Program-made: the position numbers and the translations under genes
Assembly (NCBI RefSeq): GCF_003254395.2
Contig: NC_037643.1
Location: 13,658,963-13,722,962, forward strand
Origin: Apis mellifera
Taxonomy: Eukaryota > Arthropoda > Insecta > Hymenoptera > Apidae
DNA: 64,000 bases
Direction: 5' to 3'
Shown here: in pieces, positions 37,901-48,565 of the stretch
Layout: each line of letters starts with the position of its first letter
Position numbering within the stretch: position 1 is the stretch's first letter
The notes under the pieces: generated by a model
What the model saw: the letters and a program-made list of their open reading frames with translations, nothing else
Told to the model about the DNA's origin: nothing
Database searches by the model: none

Positions 37901-40140
37901 ACAACTTACGTCCACGGTAATTTCGTACGGGTCGATTCACAACTGAACCGCGATTCGGAGGCAAAAAACGTGTCTCGGGCTCCATTGTGGCCGGCCTCCG
38001 ACGAAGGCTGCACGCTTTTCATCCGTTAACAAGCATGCTAGACAACGTTTATTCACTGCCACTCTCCGCAAGGGAACGAATAGCGATGAACTTTCCTGGC
38101 TCGTGACGATCGCCGGAAGAATCCGGAATTGCAAACCGAACTTTTCTGCCTCTCGTAAAACGATTTAACTGCGCAGAAGCAAGCCTCTGGAATGACGCGC
38201 GGAGAGATCCCTAGACCACGAAAAAAGACGCACCGCGTGACTTTCCGTTTTTCAATGTAAATCACGGGACTCTTGGAAACTACTCGTCGTAACTCGTAAG
38301 AATATCTATGGATAGAAGTTTATTTGTAGTTTTTCCTCTGTGGTTACTGTTTGTTACAGTAGCTGCAAAAAGCTGTTCGTGAAACGTGCCTCCCTTGTTC
38401 GATTTTTCCAATCGTTCGAAACTATCGCACGAAATTTCTGCCTACGCAATTCACACACAAGGATCGATGATTAATTCAAAACTAAAATTTATCATCTCGA
38501 AACGTCGTTTAATCATCATTTTCGCGCTCAATTACTTACAATCACGCAAATATTACCACGGATGGATTAATGTCGTTTCCATTTAATCGAGTATCGTCGA
38601 GTTTAACGACAAACGGTCCGCGGCAAAAAAGTGCGCGCGCATCAGTTACACATTATATCGTTGAAACGGTGCGTCCCGATGATACGGTACGGTGGTCAGG
38701 CAAGTTTCCATCTATCTCCTATCCCTTTTCCACGTGTGTGCCGCGCAATCACGCGGCATTACATGTCACTTTGCAGCGCATGAATAATTAATGGGCACCG
38801 TTTCATTCCCCGTGTCTCTTTTACGGCTCTCGCTTTTTCATTTTCCTCTCTTTGACTCTCTCTCTCTCTCGCCTGGCGATCGTTTCCGGCCAGGGGAAAC
38901 GAAAAAAATCCACGCGACCGACACGGCTGATCGCGTACACGTAATTCCGATGCCGCGCTCTATTTAGCCTTGTTTAACCGTGTCGCTCGCGACATTTGTC
39001 TCTATTTACTATTTCTCGCTTCTCTCAACCGGGTAATCTTTATGTACGCACCTGTTAATGGACTTTCTTTACATATATCGATCTTACTGGCATACATATC
39101 CCAAGTAATTATTTATTTATTTTTCTTCTCTTTCGTCGCTCGTTTTTACATTATTTTATTATAAATCGAGTTACTTACCAATCCAATTATCGAAATAATT
39201 ATTCGTCATAAAAATCGTCATCGCTCGGACAATTTAAATTTATAAAGATTCGCGATCAATTAAAATTATTTAATTAACAATTCTATCCGTCGATTCTGCC
39301 CGTGTCTAAGAATAAACACATATTATCGCGCAATATAATAATTACACATTGAAATTGAACGGCAAATATTTACATCCTCGGTTGGAAAGTAATTACGGCA
39401 TAGAAACCGGTTGAAATTTAAAATAGCCACGTGTAAAAAAGATTGGATGAAAAAACGTTGAGACTTAAGCCAAGTATATATATACATATATTTTATCGTA
39501 TCCGACGGACGGTGTACAATATTTACGTATCCATCCGGAAGATTCGCTCCGGATAATCGAAACGCAACCGGATGCGCAGGATAGCTTCGAAGAGAGTTTT
39601 ATTACACGCGCGCGCGAGAAAGCGTATCAAAAACCACTAATTACCATTCGTCGTATAAACCGTCCTCGAAAGATAAGATATCCTTTTTCGCAATAAAAAA
39701 AAAAAACTCGATCTAAAATTGCATCCTCCTCGCCCTTTCTGCAAACAACAGTGTGTGTTAAGTGGAGTTAATGAAAAAACGGACCGATTCTTGAGAAGGT
39801 CCCCTCTCGAAAGGGGGTTGAAGGAGGGGAGAGAGGGGGCAGACAGGTCTCCCTCCACGTCGTTATTAAAAGAACGAGACGACAGGCGCGTGCGCCGCGA
39901 AACCGCAACCCCAAACCCGCACGAATAATTATTTATTCTTCTCGTTGCGCTTCCCTCCTCGACGTGGCGTGACGATTCTCTTTCCTCCCTGTCGCCACGT
40001 ACGGTTCTTGGAGTTGTAGTCGAAGGCTCTTCCGGTCTCGTTTTCGTTTTCGAGATTGGCAAAATTCTTCGAAGGGGTGGGTTTAAGTGGATATTGAATA
40101 AAGAAGAATCGTTTAAAATTTTAAAATTTTAAAATTCTTC
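34931..40140. other. Intronic non-coding stretch
   Basis: CpG-rich blocks lie at about 34990-35480, 36030-36320, 36800-37000, 38060-38240, 38570-38970 and 39740-40060; the rest is AT-rich. No exon, RNA gene or mobile element is recognised. The block 38680-38800 is free of low complexity and may be a conserved non-coding element, judged only by composition. Confidence 0.4.
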
Positions 40141-40147
40141 AATTAAA

Positions 40148-40885
40148 AGACAATTTATTATGCTACCTTTGTACAGTCAACATACTGCAGCTATTTAAAA
40201 TAATTCATTGAGCAGATCGACCTAAAATTATAATCAACAGGACATGTTTTTGATAAACAGGTGAATAATATATTTGCCGAGTTCCTTTAAATTATAAAAT
40301 ACTATTATAAAATATAACTTTATTACTAATCTAATCATTATTTCTATATTTTATTAATTAAAATATAAATTTTTATAGAAAAATAAAATATAAATTTAAA
40401 TCATTATTAATTTATAAATATTAAATTATTAAATTATTAAAATTAAAGAAAAATATTATCTCTATAACATTAAAAATTAAAATTAAATTTTTATTTTAAA
40501 TTTATAGATTATCCCATAAATTTTTAATATAAAAATTAATAAATTAAAATAAAATTTAATTTACTAAAATAATTATATCTAAATTAAATTTATTTCTAAA
40601 AAAAACTAGATATTAATAAGTTCGTTTAACATTTAATTTCTAAATCTATATTTATAATTTTATTGCTACAAAAAAAATAATATAAATTTAGCTCCCTTAT
40701 TTTCGAGATATTTAAAATTATTAAATAAATTTTAATCAACCCTGATACAAAAGGTACAAAAAATTATTCTACTTTTTCACATTTAAATTTTCATTTACAT
40801 TACTTTAAACTATAAAATTTTAAATTATTTCAAAATAATTAATTTAACCTAAATAAAATTTTTATAAACTTTTAAAAAAAAATAA

Positions 40886-40927
<42 letters not shown>

Positions 40928-41071
40928 CAAATAATTTTATTAATAATTTTAATTATAAAATTTTAAAAAACTAATTTTTTAATCTTTTCACTGTAAAAGA
41001 AATATTTTACTTTAAACTAAAATTTTAATCTAAAAACACCTTCCGGTACTCTTATTATGTTACGACTTATT
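40148..41071 (-). pseudogene. Nuclear insertion of mitochondrial DNA: partial 16S rRNA, tRNA-Val and 12S 3' end
   Basis: The + strand reads the antisense of insect mitochondrial rRNA. ATGCTACCTTTGTACAGTCAACATACTGCAGCTATTTAAAATAATTCATTGAGCAGAT at 40160-40217 and GTTTTTGATAAACAGGTGAATAATATATTTGCCGAGTTCCTTT at 40247-40289 are hallmark large-rRNA blocks. CAACCCTGATACAAAAGGTAC follows at 40737. A tRNA-Val-like arm with anticodon TAC (minus strand TTTCTTTTACAGTGAAA, near 40987-41003) comes next. Then CACCTTCCGGTACTCTTATTATGTTACGACTTAT at 41037-41070 is the 3' end of the small rRNA. The order 16S, trnV, 12S matches insect mitochondria, so this is one collinear piece of about 0.92 kb. An (AT)n expansion at 40891-40922 and mutations show it is a pseudogene. 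Confidence 0.9.
40891..40922. repeat. (AT)n microsatellite inside the mitochondrial insertion
   Basis: Sixteen uninterrupted AT dinucleotides in the region corresponding to the 5' end of 16S. It probably arose by slippage in the AT-rich insertion. Confidence 0.9.
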
Positions 41072-41076
41072 TCAAT

Positions 41077-41131
41077 TTTAATGAAATTGACGGGCGATTT
41101 GTACACTTTTTAATACTATCTTCAATTAAAG
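41077..41131. repeat. Fragment of the transposon-derived repeat
   Basis: TTTAATGAAATTGACGGGCGATTTGTACACTTTTTAATACTATCTTCAATTAAAGG matches units of the 16144-18172 array (for example 16608-16660). It starts within a few bases of the end of the mitochondrial insertion. Confidence 0.85.
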
Positions 41132-42640
41132 GAAGGCTCGATTTCCTGTTTACGAGGAAAATTTGTAATAGTAATGGGCGACACAGTGCACACCCATTCG
41201 TTTTTTATGCAAATGGGACAGACCTCGTTAGAGAAATTGCGAACCGGATGAATCCTTTCAGAAATCTAAGCTAATCTTAACAAAAGGAAAGGTGTAATTA
41301 TCTCGATATCGTCGAATTAAATTATTTCAAAAACCCGTGGAATATCTCTTTTCATCCAATTAACCGTTAATTTGTAGTGGCGGCGAGTAATTAAGAAACG
41401 TCCCCTGCGATCATATTTCCCATACGCATCCTCCTTCTCGAAATTATATCCCTTTTTTTCCTCTCTCACGTCTCCCCGGACGAAGGCGGTGCCAAAGTGC
41501 ATCGTGGAAATTCCGCGAGGACCCGCGCATTCCGCCGCCAGGATCGATAGACACGCATTCGTGTCTGTCTATCGAACGCTATCGCGTGGCGAGAGATCAC
41601 GCGAACGCGTGTCACGATTCTGCGTGTCGATTTTAACTAACCGCTCGTTAAACGCTCCTCTTCAAGGGAGCGAGTGCTTGTCCGTGGGTGATAGCTTCTC
41701 TTCGAAGTGAATTATACTTCTCTACCTTTTTTTTTGTTCTCTGAAATCGAGTAGAAAAAAATTTGTATCGATCGATGATCGATGTACTTTTACGTGGTTT
41801 TGCGTAAAGGGAAAGAATTAGAAATGGGAGGGAGGAAAAAAAAGAAGAAAAATGTACATGACAGGATGTATTTCGCAATATCGAAAGGAATATAAAGTAT
41901 TTAAAAAAGTAATTCGATCTGTACAATAAAAGATTAATGAGCGATCGCTCGCATTATCGCTTTAAAGATATCTGATTAAGCGGTATTAATGACACGGTAA
42001 AAACTGGCGTCTTATTGATCACTGTCATAGGTTGGAGAAATAAAAACATCGGGCAAGTCGTTTCACGGTTGAAAAATGTTGTTGGATTTTATCCATCGAC
42101 TTCCTTTCTCTCTTAACCGGCTTAATTCCATTTACAGTTAATAATGAAAGAACGTGTCCCTTTCCAGGGAAATGTATCGGCTGGAATGCCGGTAAAACGT
42201 CCTCTTCCGAACGGCTCGTTTAACGTTAATCGCGCACATTTTTATCCCATAAACCCAGAGGAATTTCAAATAATTTCGAAATTAAGAAAAAGTTTCCGGT
42301 GTAACGGTAATTTCGCAATCGATTCGTTCTTTCAAAATATTATATTCGCGATGCAACAACGATATTAACGTTCCATTCCGATATTTGACGCGACAAACGA
42401 GATCCGAAAATCGATATCGCGCGACTAATCGCCGAATTCGATCGATGTATAGCGCGCGTACTCTTTATCTTATTCAGGTTTTTATTAAACGAATGAGCGT
42501 ACATGTGAGGAAAAATAATCGCAGTTAAACGGTTTATCTCCGAACAACGCTTTTATGGATGTATTGGAAAAAGTTAAACAGTCTTTTCGATAAAAACATC
42601 TCCAAAGGACGTAATGGAATCTTATCCTTTTCCGCAAAAC
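41132..42640. other. Intronic non-coding stretch
   Basis: Mixed composition with a CpG-rich block at about 41480-41640. An acceptor/donor-like CAG|GTTTTT occurs near 42477. Nothing else is recognised. Confidence 0.4.
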
Positions 42641-42644
42641 GGCA

Positions 42645-42930
42645 TCCGGCCGTTTCGAAAAGCGGGTTGCAACGTTCGAGCATCGTGGACAATGCACGTT
42701 ACATTGATTCTTTACGAGGCCACTTAGATAGCGGCGCTGTAAGCGTACATCGAAAACGTTATTGTAATGCGGCTAACGTTGCACACCGACGCCGATTATG
42801 TTACAAAGACACGGAACGCTCGGTTACCGGCTGAGCCACTACCACGCTTTACGATCGCTGACACCTACCGACCCGCCAGCGATCGCCGACATTATGATCA
42901 CCGCCATTAAAGTAATTGATGCTATTTAGA
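42645..42930. other. GC-rich non-coding block, copy A of a diverged duplicated pair
   Basis: This block aligns with 43690-44008. Shared landmarks in order are GGC..GGCCG, TTGATTCTTTACGAGGCCA (B: GTGATTCTTTATGGGGCCA), ACGTTATTGTAATGCGGCTA (B: ACATTATTATAATCCGACTA), GCCGATTATGTTACAAAGACACGGAACG (B: GCCGATTACTTTACAAAGGCACGAAACG), TTTACGATCGCTGACACCTA (identical) and ATTAAAGTAATTGATGC (identical). It contains no credible open frame. Retention of identical cores within diverged copies suggests a constrained, possibly regulatory, element. Confidence 0.7.
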
Positions 42931-42974
42931 GGAGATACGCTTCTCGTACAACTTGACCCCCGTGACATCGAATG

Positions 42975-43505
42975 CCTCGTCGCGCGAACGATTTCGATTC
43001 GAACAATTTCGACTTTCTTTCTATCGCGTTTCAACCTTCGATATCCGTTTATTTACGTTTGCAAATATGTAGAATGGTAGAATAGAGATTACGGTCGTCG
43101 CGCGAATAATTTCGACTTTCTTTCTATCGCGTTTTAACCTTCGATATCTGTTTGTTTACGTTTGCAGGTGGATAGAATGGTAGAATAGAGATACGTCGCG
43201 CGAATAATTTCGACTTTCTTTCTATCGCGTTTTAACCTTCGATATCCATTTGTTTACGTTTGCAGGTAGATAGAATAGTACAGTAGAAGTTATGATCGTC
43301 GCGCGAACGATTTCGATTCAAATAATTTCGACTTCGTTTCTGTCGCGTTTTAACCTTCGATATCTGTTTGTTTACGTTTGCAAGTAAAATAGTACAGTAG
43401 AGATTACGATCATCGCACGAACGATTTGGATTCGAATAATTTCGACTTTGTTTCTGTCGCGTTTTAACCTTCGATATCTGTTTGTTTACATTTGCAGAGT
43501 GGTAG
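42975..43505. repeat. Tandem array, about five units of about 100-115 bp, each with a CAG/GT-type junction
   Basis: Units share CGTCGCGCGAATAATTTCGACTTTCTTTCTATCGCGTTTTAACCTTCGATATCTGTTTGTTTACGTTTGCAGGTAGATAGAATGGTAGAATAGAGATTACGATCG. T-rich sequence followed by CAG|GT occurs at 43167/43168 and 43265/43266. Related but altered junctions (GCAA, GCAG|AG) occur in the other copies. The array separates the two duplicated GC-rich blocks. Confidence 0.9.
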
Positions 43506-43689
43506 AGTAGAGGTTACGATGGTCGCGCGCTTGCCCACATTAAATTTAATTGAAAACAACAAAAAAACGTCCGTCCGATATTTCGTCCACGAATTTTGCC
43601 AACGTTTATCTCTCACGAAGGAAAACAAAGGGAAAGGAGGGACAATTTGAAAGGACAAGTGCGGTTACTGAACGCGCGAGCAGGATCTC

Positions 43690-44008
43690 GATTCTTCATG
43701 CCGGGACGGCCGCTTCTCACCATAACGAGCAGATATGGTGGCTGGTCAAACACGACCCAGTGATTCTTTATGGGGCCATTAAACGCGCGCCGAGTCATAG
43801 TCGCATGGTAAACATTATTATAATCCGACTAGCGCTGGCAAGGCTGCGCCGATTACTTTACAAAGGCACGAAACGACTGCTTTAGGATCGCGATTCCTCT
43901 TTACGATCGCTGACACCTAGCCACGGCCGTGCGCGCGCGCCTGCGCACGAGTGCTCGCCACGATATTACGAGGGCTCGAATATTAAAGTAATTGATGCCA
44001 CCATAAAA
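43690..44008. other. GC-rich non-coding block, copy B of the duplicated pair
   Basis: Diverged counterpart of 42645-42930 in the same orientation. It carries the same ordered landmarks, including identical TTTACGATCGCTGACACCTA and ATTAAAGTAATTGATGC cores. An insertion rich in GCGCGC (43927-43950) distinguishes it from copy A. Confidence 0.7.
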
Positions 44009-45100
44009 CACGAAGCACCGGTGTCTCTGCCGGTTCCTCGCCTCGAATCGCCCCGCGGTGCTCGATTTAACGCGTCGATATTTTTCCCCCGCCCTTTCGC
44101 GGAACCCGAGCCGCGGATATCGACGCTTGTTTCCTGGCTAAACGCCTGTTATTATTCCCGCCAAGATTTTTCATCCGCTGTCCAATTTTTTTTCTCTTCT
44201 TCTTCTTCCTTTCCGTCCAACGAAAAAGTCGTTTCGATTTTTATTTACCTGCGTATCGGTTAATTTTAGATCGAAGATTAATCAAGACAAACAATTTCAA
44301 TAAACAAAATCAAAGCTAGTTTACAAACAATAAGAAAAAAGGAATACAAGGAAGTGTACGCTTTCTAGAACAGATAGATATACGTAACAATTGAATTGAC
44401 GAGTCGATAAAAAAGAGAAAAGGAAAAACTTACGCATCTCGAAGGAGCAAGAAAAGTAATAAGAGAGAAGCGAATATAAAATTCATAGAGCGCACGAAAA
44501 GTGTTTTTGCACCGCGGAATATAATAATTTCTGATTCAGGCCAGAAACGACTTCATCTCCCCGCCGGGGGACGAACGGTGCGTGTTGGTCGCGACATTGT
44601 CTGCGATCCCCGCGGAGGCGCGGTGTAGCCGGAGGATTTAAGGAGCGGGTGGAATCGCGTGGGCGGCTGGTGTAAAACCGAGCTTTACGGCGCTCGTCGC
44701 CCCGTCGATCGTGAGATCGTATTAGAGCGGCGAGCCGAGTTTCGGCTTAGGTCGAGGGAGCGGAGAAATTGTGCCCCCTTCCCCCTCCTTCTACTTCACT
44801 CCTCGACGAGCAGGCGCGAAAGAAAGAATCGAGGGACGGAGATAAGAAAGAGACGAGGGAAGAAAGATCGTATATGGGATATCGATACGGTGTGGCGAAT
44901 GCGAGGGACGAGGATAAAGAGAAATGGCGAGGGGTTAATGGGAGGGACGAAGAAATGGATCGAGAGGGAGAGAGAGATCGAAGGGCACATGGAAGGAACA
45001 GCGTGTAACGATGTATCAAGCTGTTGCGCCCCTGGCGTGTCCGTGCAATGGTGGATCGTCGCTTTGAGGTGGACCGCGCCGCTTCGGCTCTGCATCATGC
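44009..45100. other. Intronic non-coding stretch, partly CpG-rich
   Basis: AT-rich at 44250-44520, CpG-rich from 44540 to about 45100 with purine runs. A 213-codon frame across 44659-45300 (+) and overlapping minus-strand frames have Arg/Glu or Ser/Pro low complexity and no domain. They are rejected as genes. Confidence 0.45.
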
Positions 45101-45109
45101 CTTTACACG

Positions 45110-45280
45110 CTTCCAATGCCCAAACGAGGGACGATAATGCCCCCCTCGCTCTCGTCTCGTTCCCGCGCATAGACACTATTAATTTCGTATATAACCCCCT
45201 CGCCGCGACCTGTCTCGCGGTCTTAAACACAAGGAGGAAAGGGGGGAGGTGTGTTCTTCGATTGACTCGTTCCACTGGAT
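45110..45280. other. Non-coding block, copy A of a second diverged duplicated pair
   Basis: This aligns with 46495-46620. The landmarks are GCGCATAGACACTATTAATTTCGT (B: GGGCATGGATACTATTAATTTCGT), CCCTCGCCGCG (identical) and CTTCGATTGACTCGTT (B: TTTCGATTGACTCGTT). An A/G-rich insertion sits before the last landmark in this copy. There is no coding signal. Confidence 0.65.
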
Positions 45281-45921
45281 GTATACACGTTCGCTTTTAA
45301 CGTCAACCCGACGAGGCGTTTCTGAAAAGTCATTACCGCGAGCACGTCCTTTAAAACCGCTGCTAAATTGCGTACGTAATGCCGGATAATTCCGGCGTTA
45401 GACATCGGGCATAGGCACAAGATCCACATTTATCTACGGCGCGAGGCGCGCAACAACCGATTGGAATTTAAATTTCAAGCGAGGACGAGTAACGAGTTTT
45501 ATGGTTATTCCGCGGATAGAGATGGGAAGATCCATCGAATGGACGAATTCGTGATTTAACGAGCGTGTAGAAATCGTTAAATCGTTTCTTTTTTTCTTCT
45601 CTCTCTCTCTCGTCCGTGATAGATTGCGTATACGATAATATCGATTTTTATCGAATCCTAATTCTCTAGCTATTATTAAGAGGGAAATTCTAACGAATCC
45701 TGGTTAAATTACGTCTCGTCTCGTGTCTCTTTTATTATTTTTGTTTAATGGCATGTTTATCATAAGGTTAATTGAGTCATTAAAGTTACGTTGAATCAAT
45801 CGTGTCACGAAATTAATTCATTTACGTGTTAAAATATTCTTAATCGTTGAGTATATATTTGTTTGTGTATTCGATTGTACACATGACGTATTTATACCGG
45901 ATTGGAAACCTAACCTCTCGA

Positions 45922-45994
45922 GCCGAAATAGCTCAGTTGGGAGAGCGTTAGACTGAAGATCTAAATGTCCCCGGTTCAATCCCGGGTTTCGGCA
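45922..45994 (+). tRNA. tRNA-Phe (anticodon GAA)
   Basis: A complete 73-nt cloverleaf. The acceptor GCCGAAA pairs with TTTCGGC, followed by discriminator A. The D arm is GCTC...GAGC, the anticodon arm TTAGA-CTGAAGA-TCTAA gives GAA, and the T arm is CCGGGTTTCAATCCCGG-like (CCCGGTTCAATCCCGGG). The A box TAGCTCAGTTGG and B box GGTTCAATCCC are intact. A T10 run starts four bases after the discriminator base. No intron. It decodes UUC/UUU in cytosolic translation and should be transcribed by RNA polymerase III from its internal promoter. It lies in sense orientation inside the large intron of the host gene. Confidence 0.97.
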
Positions 45995-45997
45995 ATC

Positions 45998-46007
45998 TTT
46001 TTTTTTT
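45998..46007 (+). terminator. RNA polymerase III terminator of tRNA-Phe
   Basis: A run of ten T residues just downstream of the tRNA 3' end, the usual signal for polymerase III termination. Confidence 0.9.
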
Positions 46008-46494
46008 CTCTCCAACATCGTTTTTTTTTCTTACTTACAAATTATCGTGCAAATTTACAACAATAAAAAAAAAAAAAACAATAATTTCGCATCTTACTCC
46101 AAGTTTAATCAATATCAGATGTTATAAAAGATAGATTTTCTTTAATATAAACTCACGTTTGGTCAATAGTAATTGTTACGTAACTACTACAGCCAATTAA
46201 GTCTCCTCGAAAAGAACAACAAGCAGCCAGCGTTGCAGAAAATTTTAATTCCCATTCGAGAGCGATCACGAATCGCAAGTGGCAGTTTTCGATATTTAAA
46301 ATTCAGTAACCGTCGATTAATCCCGCCACTCGACCCCCCTCCCATCCCAACTCGTTAACGCGGCTAGATTAAAATTTTCGTTCGCAATAAATTCCATTAA
46401 TAATATCGCATGATACCCCTTTACCTTCGGTATCGGGAACGGTACATAATTATTACGCCGAACGATCGCGGCATCGCGTGTGACGTTGTTAAAA

Positions 46495-46620
46495 ACCCCC
46501 GCTTCTAAACGGGTCCGGCCGATAATCTCGCGATCTTGTTCTCGGGCATGGATACTATTAATTTCGTGTCCCTCGCCGCGCAACTCGCTCCGTGTTTTTT
46601 CGATTGACTCGTTTATCTTG
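46495..46620. other. Non-coding block, copy B of the second duplicated pair
   Basis: Counterpart of 45110-45280 in the same orientation, about 1.38 kb away, with tRNA-Phe between them. It shares the ACTATTAATTTCGT, CCCTCGCCGCG and TTCGATTGACTCGTT cores. Not coding. Confidence 0.65.
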
Positions 46621-47384
46621 CTTTCCGCCGATTTCGCTGTAATTAGAAGCACCGCGATAGGAAATTAATTCGTCGGGCACCGTATAAAGTCGTTCTTTTT
46701 ATAATAAGATACTCGAGGTGAGGTATTTTTCTTTTTCTCCTCGATCGATTCGTTCGTGCATTTGGAAAAATAAAAAAGTAAGGGGATATCGCTTTCTATA
46801 CGTTCTCCTTTAATTTATTCTCTCTCTCTCTATTTCGATCGTTCCTCCATTCGATACAAATCTTAACAATCGAATTTTTTTTTCTCTAGAATGTATTTGA
46901 ACACACTCGAGAGTAGAGTGGGTCAGGATAAATTTAGTCTCGAATTTATTCGATATCTCGGAAAATCCACTCGAGCACTTTAAACGCGCTTTAACGATCG
47001 ACGCGTGACGACAGGTGTTTCCGAGCGCAAGCATGCCGACCCCGTGCATTCTGAACGCGTGCAGGGAAACGCGTGTACGATTCGCACGTGCCGCGCGCGC
47101 CGTTTCGCTCGGAGAGCTGCTGCCTCCTTCGATCGACCGATGCCGCTTTGCGTCTTCCGCCCTCTCGACATCGTCCCTTCGCGGACGATCGGCCGGACGT
47201 ACGGTTGATTGGCCGTGCACGATTTCCTGGAAAACGGTGCCAATTCGAGCTCGCTCGATACACTTCGATTATTATTCGCAATTATTATTCCGGGTTTCCT
47301 TTTTCATTACGAGTGGGATCCTATGTGTGGGAGTTACGTTCAGTTCCTATTAAATATGAGATATTTCGTTGAACGTTTTCATTT
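46621..47384. other. Intronic non-coding stretch
   Basis: AT-rich to about 46970, then a CpG-rich block at 46980-47240 whose overlapping open frames on both strands (60-136 codons) carry no recognisable domain. Confidence 0.4.
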
Positions 47385-48565
47385 TTTTTTTTTATTTCTT
47401 CGTGTGTACGATATTTTTCGAAAAAATCGAAATTCTAGAACCATTATTTTTATTTTGAAACGATTTTTAGTACGATTCGTGTACTAAATATCGTTCATTA
47501 TAGATGTAGAATTTTTGATAAATTTTTTTTTATTTCTTCGTGTATACGATATTTTTCGAAAAAATTAAAATCCATTATTTTTTATGTAATATTTGAAATG
47601 ATTAGTACGATTCATGTAAATATAGTCATTGAATATACGTTATACAGAGAATTTTTAATAATTTTTTTTTTTATTTCTTCATGTATACGATATTTTTCGA
47701 AAAAATCGAAATCCTAGAACCATTATTTTTATTTTGAAACGATTTTTAATACGATTCGTGTACTAAATATCGTTCATTATAGATGTAGAATTTTTGATAA
47801 ATTTTTTTTTATTTCTTGGTGTATACGATATTTTTCGAAAAAATTGAAATCCATTATTTTTTATGTAATATTTGAAACGATAATATTAGTACGATTCATG
47901 TAAATATAGTCATTGAATATACGTTATACAGAGAATTTTTAATAATTTTTTTTTTTATTTCTTCGTATATACGATATTTTTCGAAAAAATTGAAATTCTA
48001 GAACCATTATTTTTTATTTTGAAACGATTTTTAGTACTATTCATGTAAATATGGTCATTGAATATATATTATACGTATAATGAATTTTTAATAAATTCTT
48101 TTATATTTAAATAAAGATTTTTTTATTTCTATTATATTTTTCGAAAAAATCGAAATCCTAGAACCATTATTTTTTATTTTGAAACGAACTTTTAGATTCA
48201 TGTATTAAATATTGTCATTGAATATATGTTATACAGAGAATTTTTAATAAATTCTTTTATATTCAAATAAAGATTTTTTTTTATTTCTATTATATTTTTC
48301 GAAAAAATCGAAATCCTAGAGCCATTATTTTTTATTTTGAAACGATTTTTAGTTCTTGTAAATATGATCATTGAATATATATTATACGAATTTTTAATAA
48401 ATTTTATATTTAAATAAAGATTTTATTTTAAATAAAGATTTTTTTTTATTTCTACGATATTTTTCGAAAAAATCGAAATCCTAGAGCCATTATTTTTTAT
48501 TTTGAAACGATTTTTAGTTCTTGTAAATATGATCATTGAATATATATTATACGAATTTTTAATAA
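47385..48565. repeat. AT-rich tandem array with dimeric higher-order structure
   Basis: About nine monomers of about 135-145 bp share TATTTCTTCGTGTATACGATATTTTTCGAAAAAATCGAAAT and CATTATTTTT. Two monomer types alternate at first. Type A has CCTAGAACCATTATTTTTATTTTGAAACGATTTTTAGTACGATTCGTGTACTAAATATCGTTCATTATAGATGTAG. Type B has CCATTATTTTTTATGTAATATTTGAAA and AAATATAGTCATTGAATATACGTTATACAGAG. The order A-B-A-B covers about 47388-47955. Later monomers are hybrids with ATAAATTCTTTTATATTTAAATAAAGATTTTTT inserted. Confidence 0.9.

Noticed and set aside
44659..45300. 213-codon plus-strand open frame with a 159-codon frame on the other strand
   Set aside because: Arg/Glu-rich low complexity from purine runs, with simultaneous long frames on both strands. 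This is a sign of composition, not coding.
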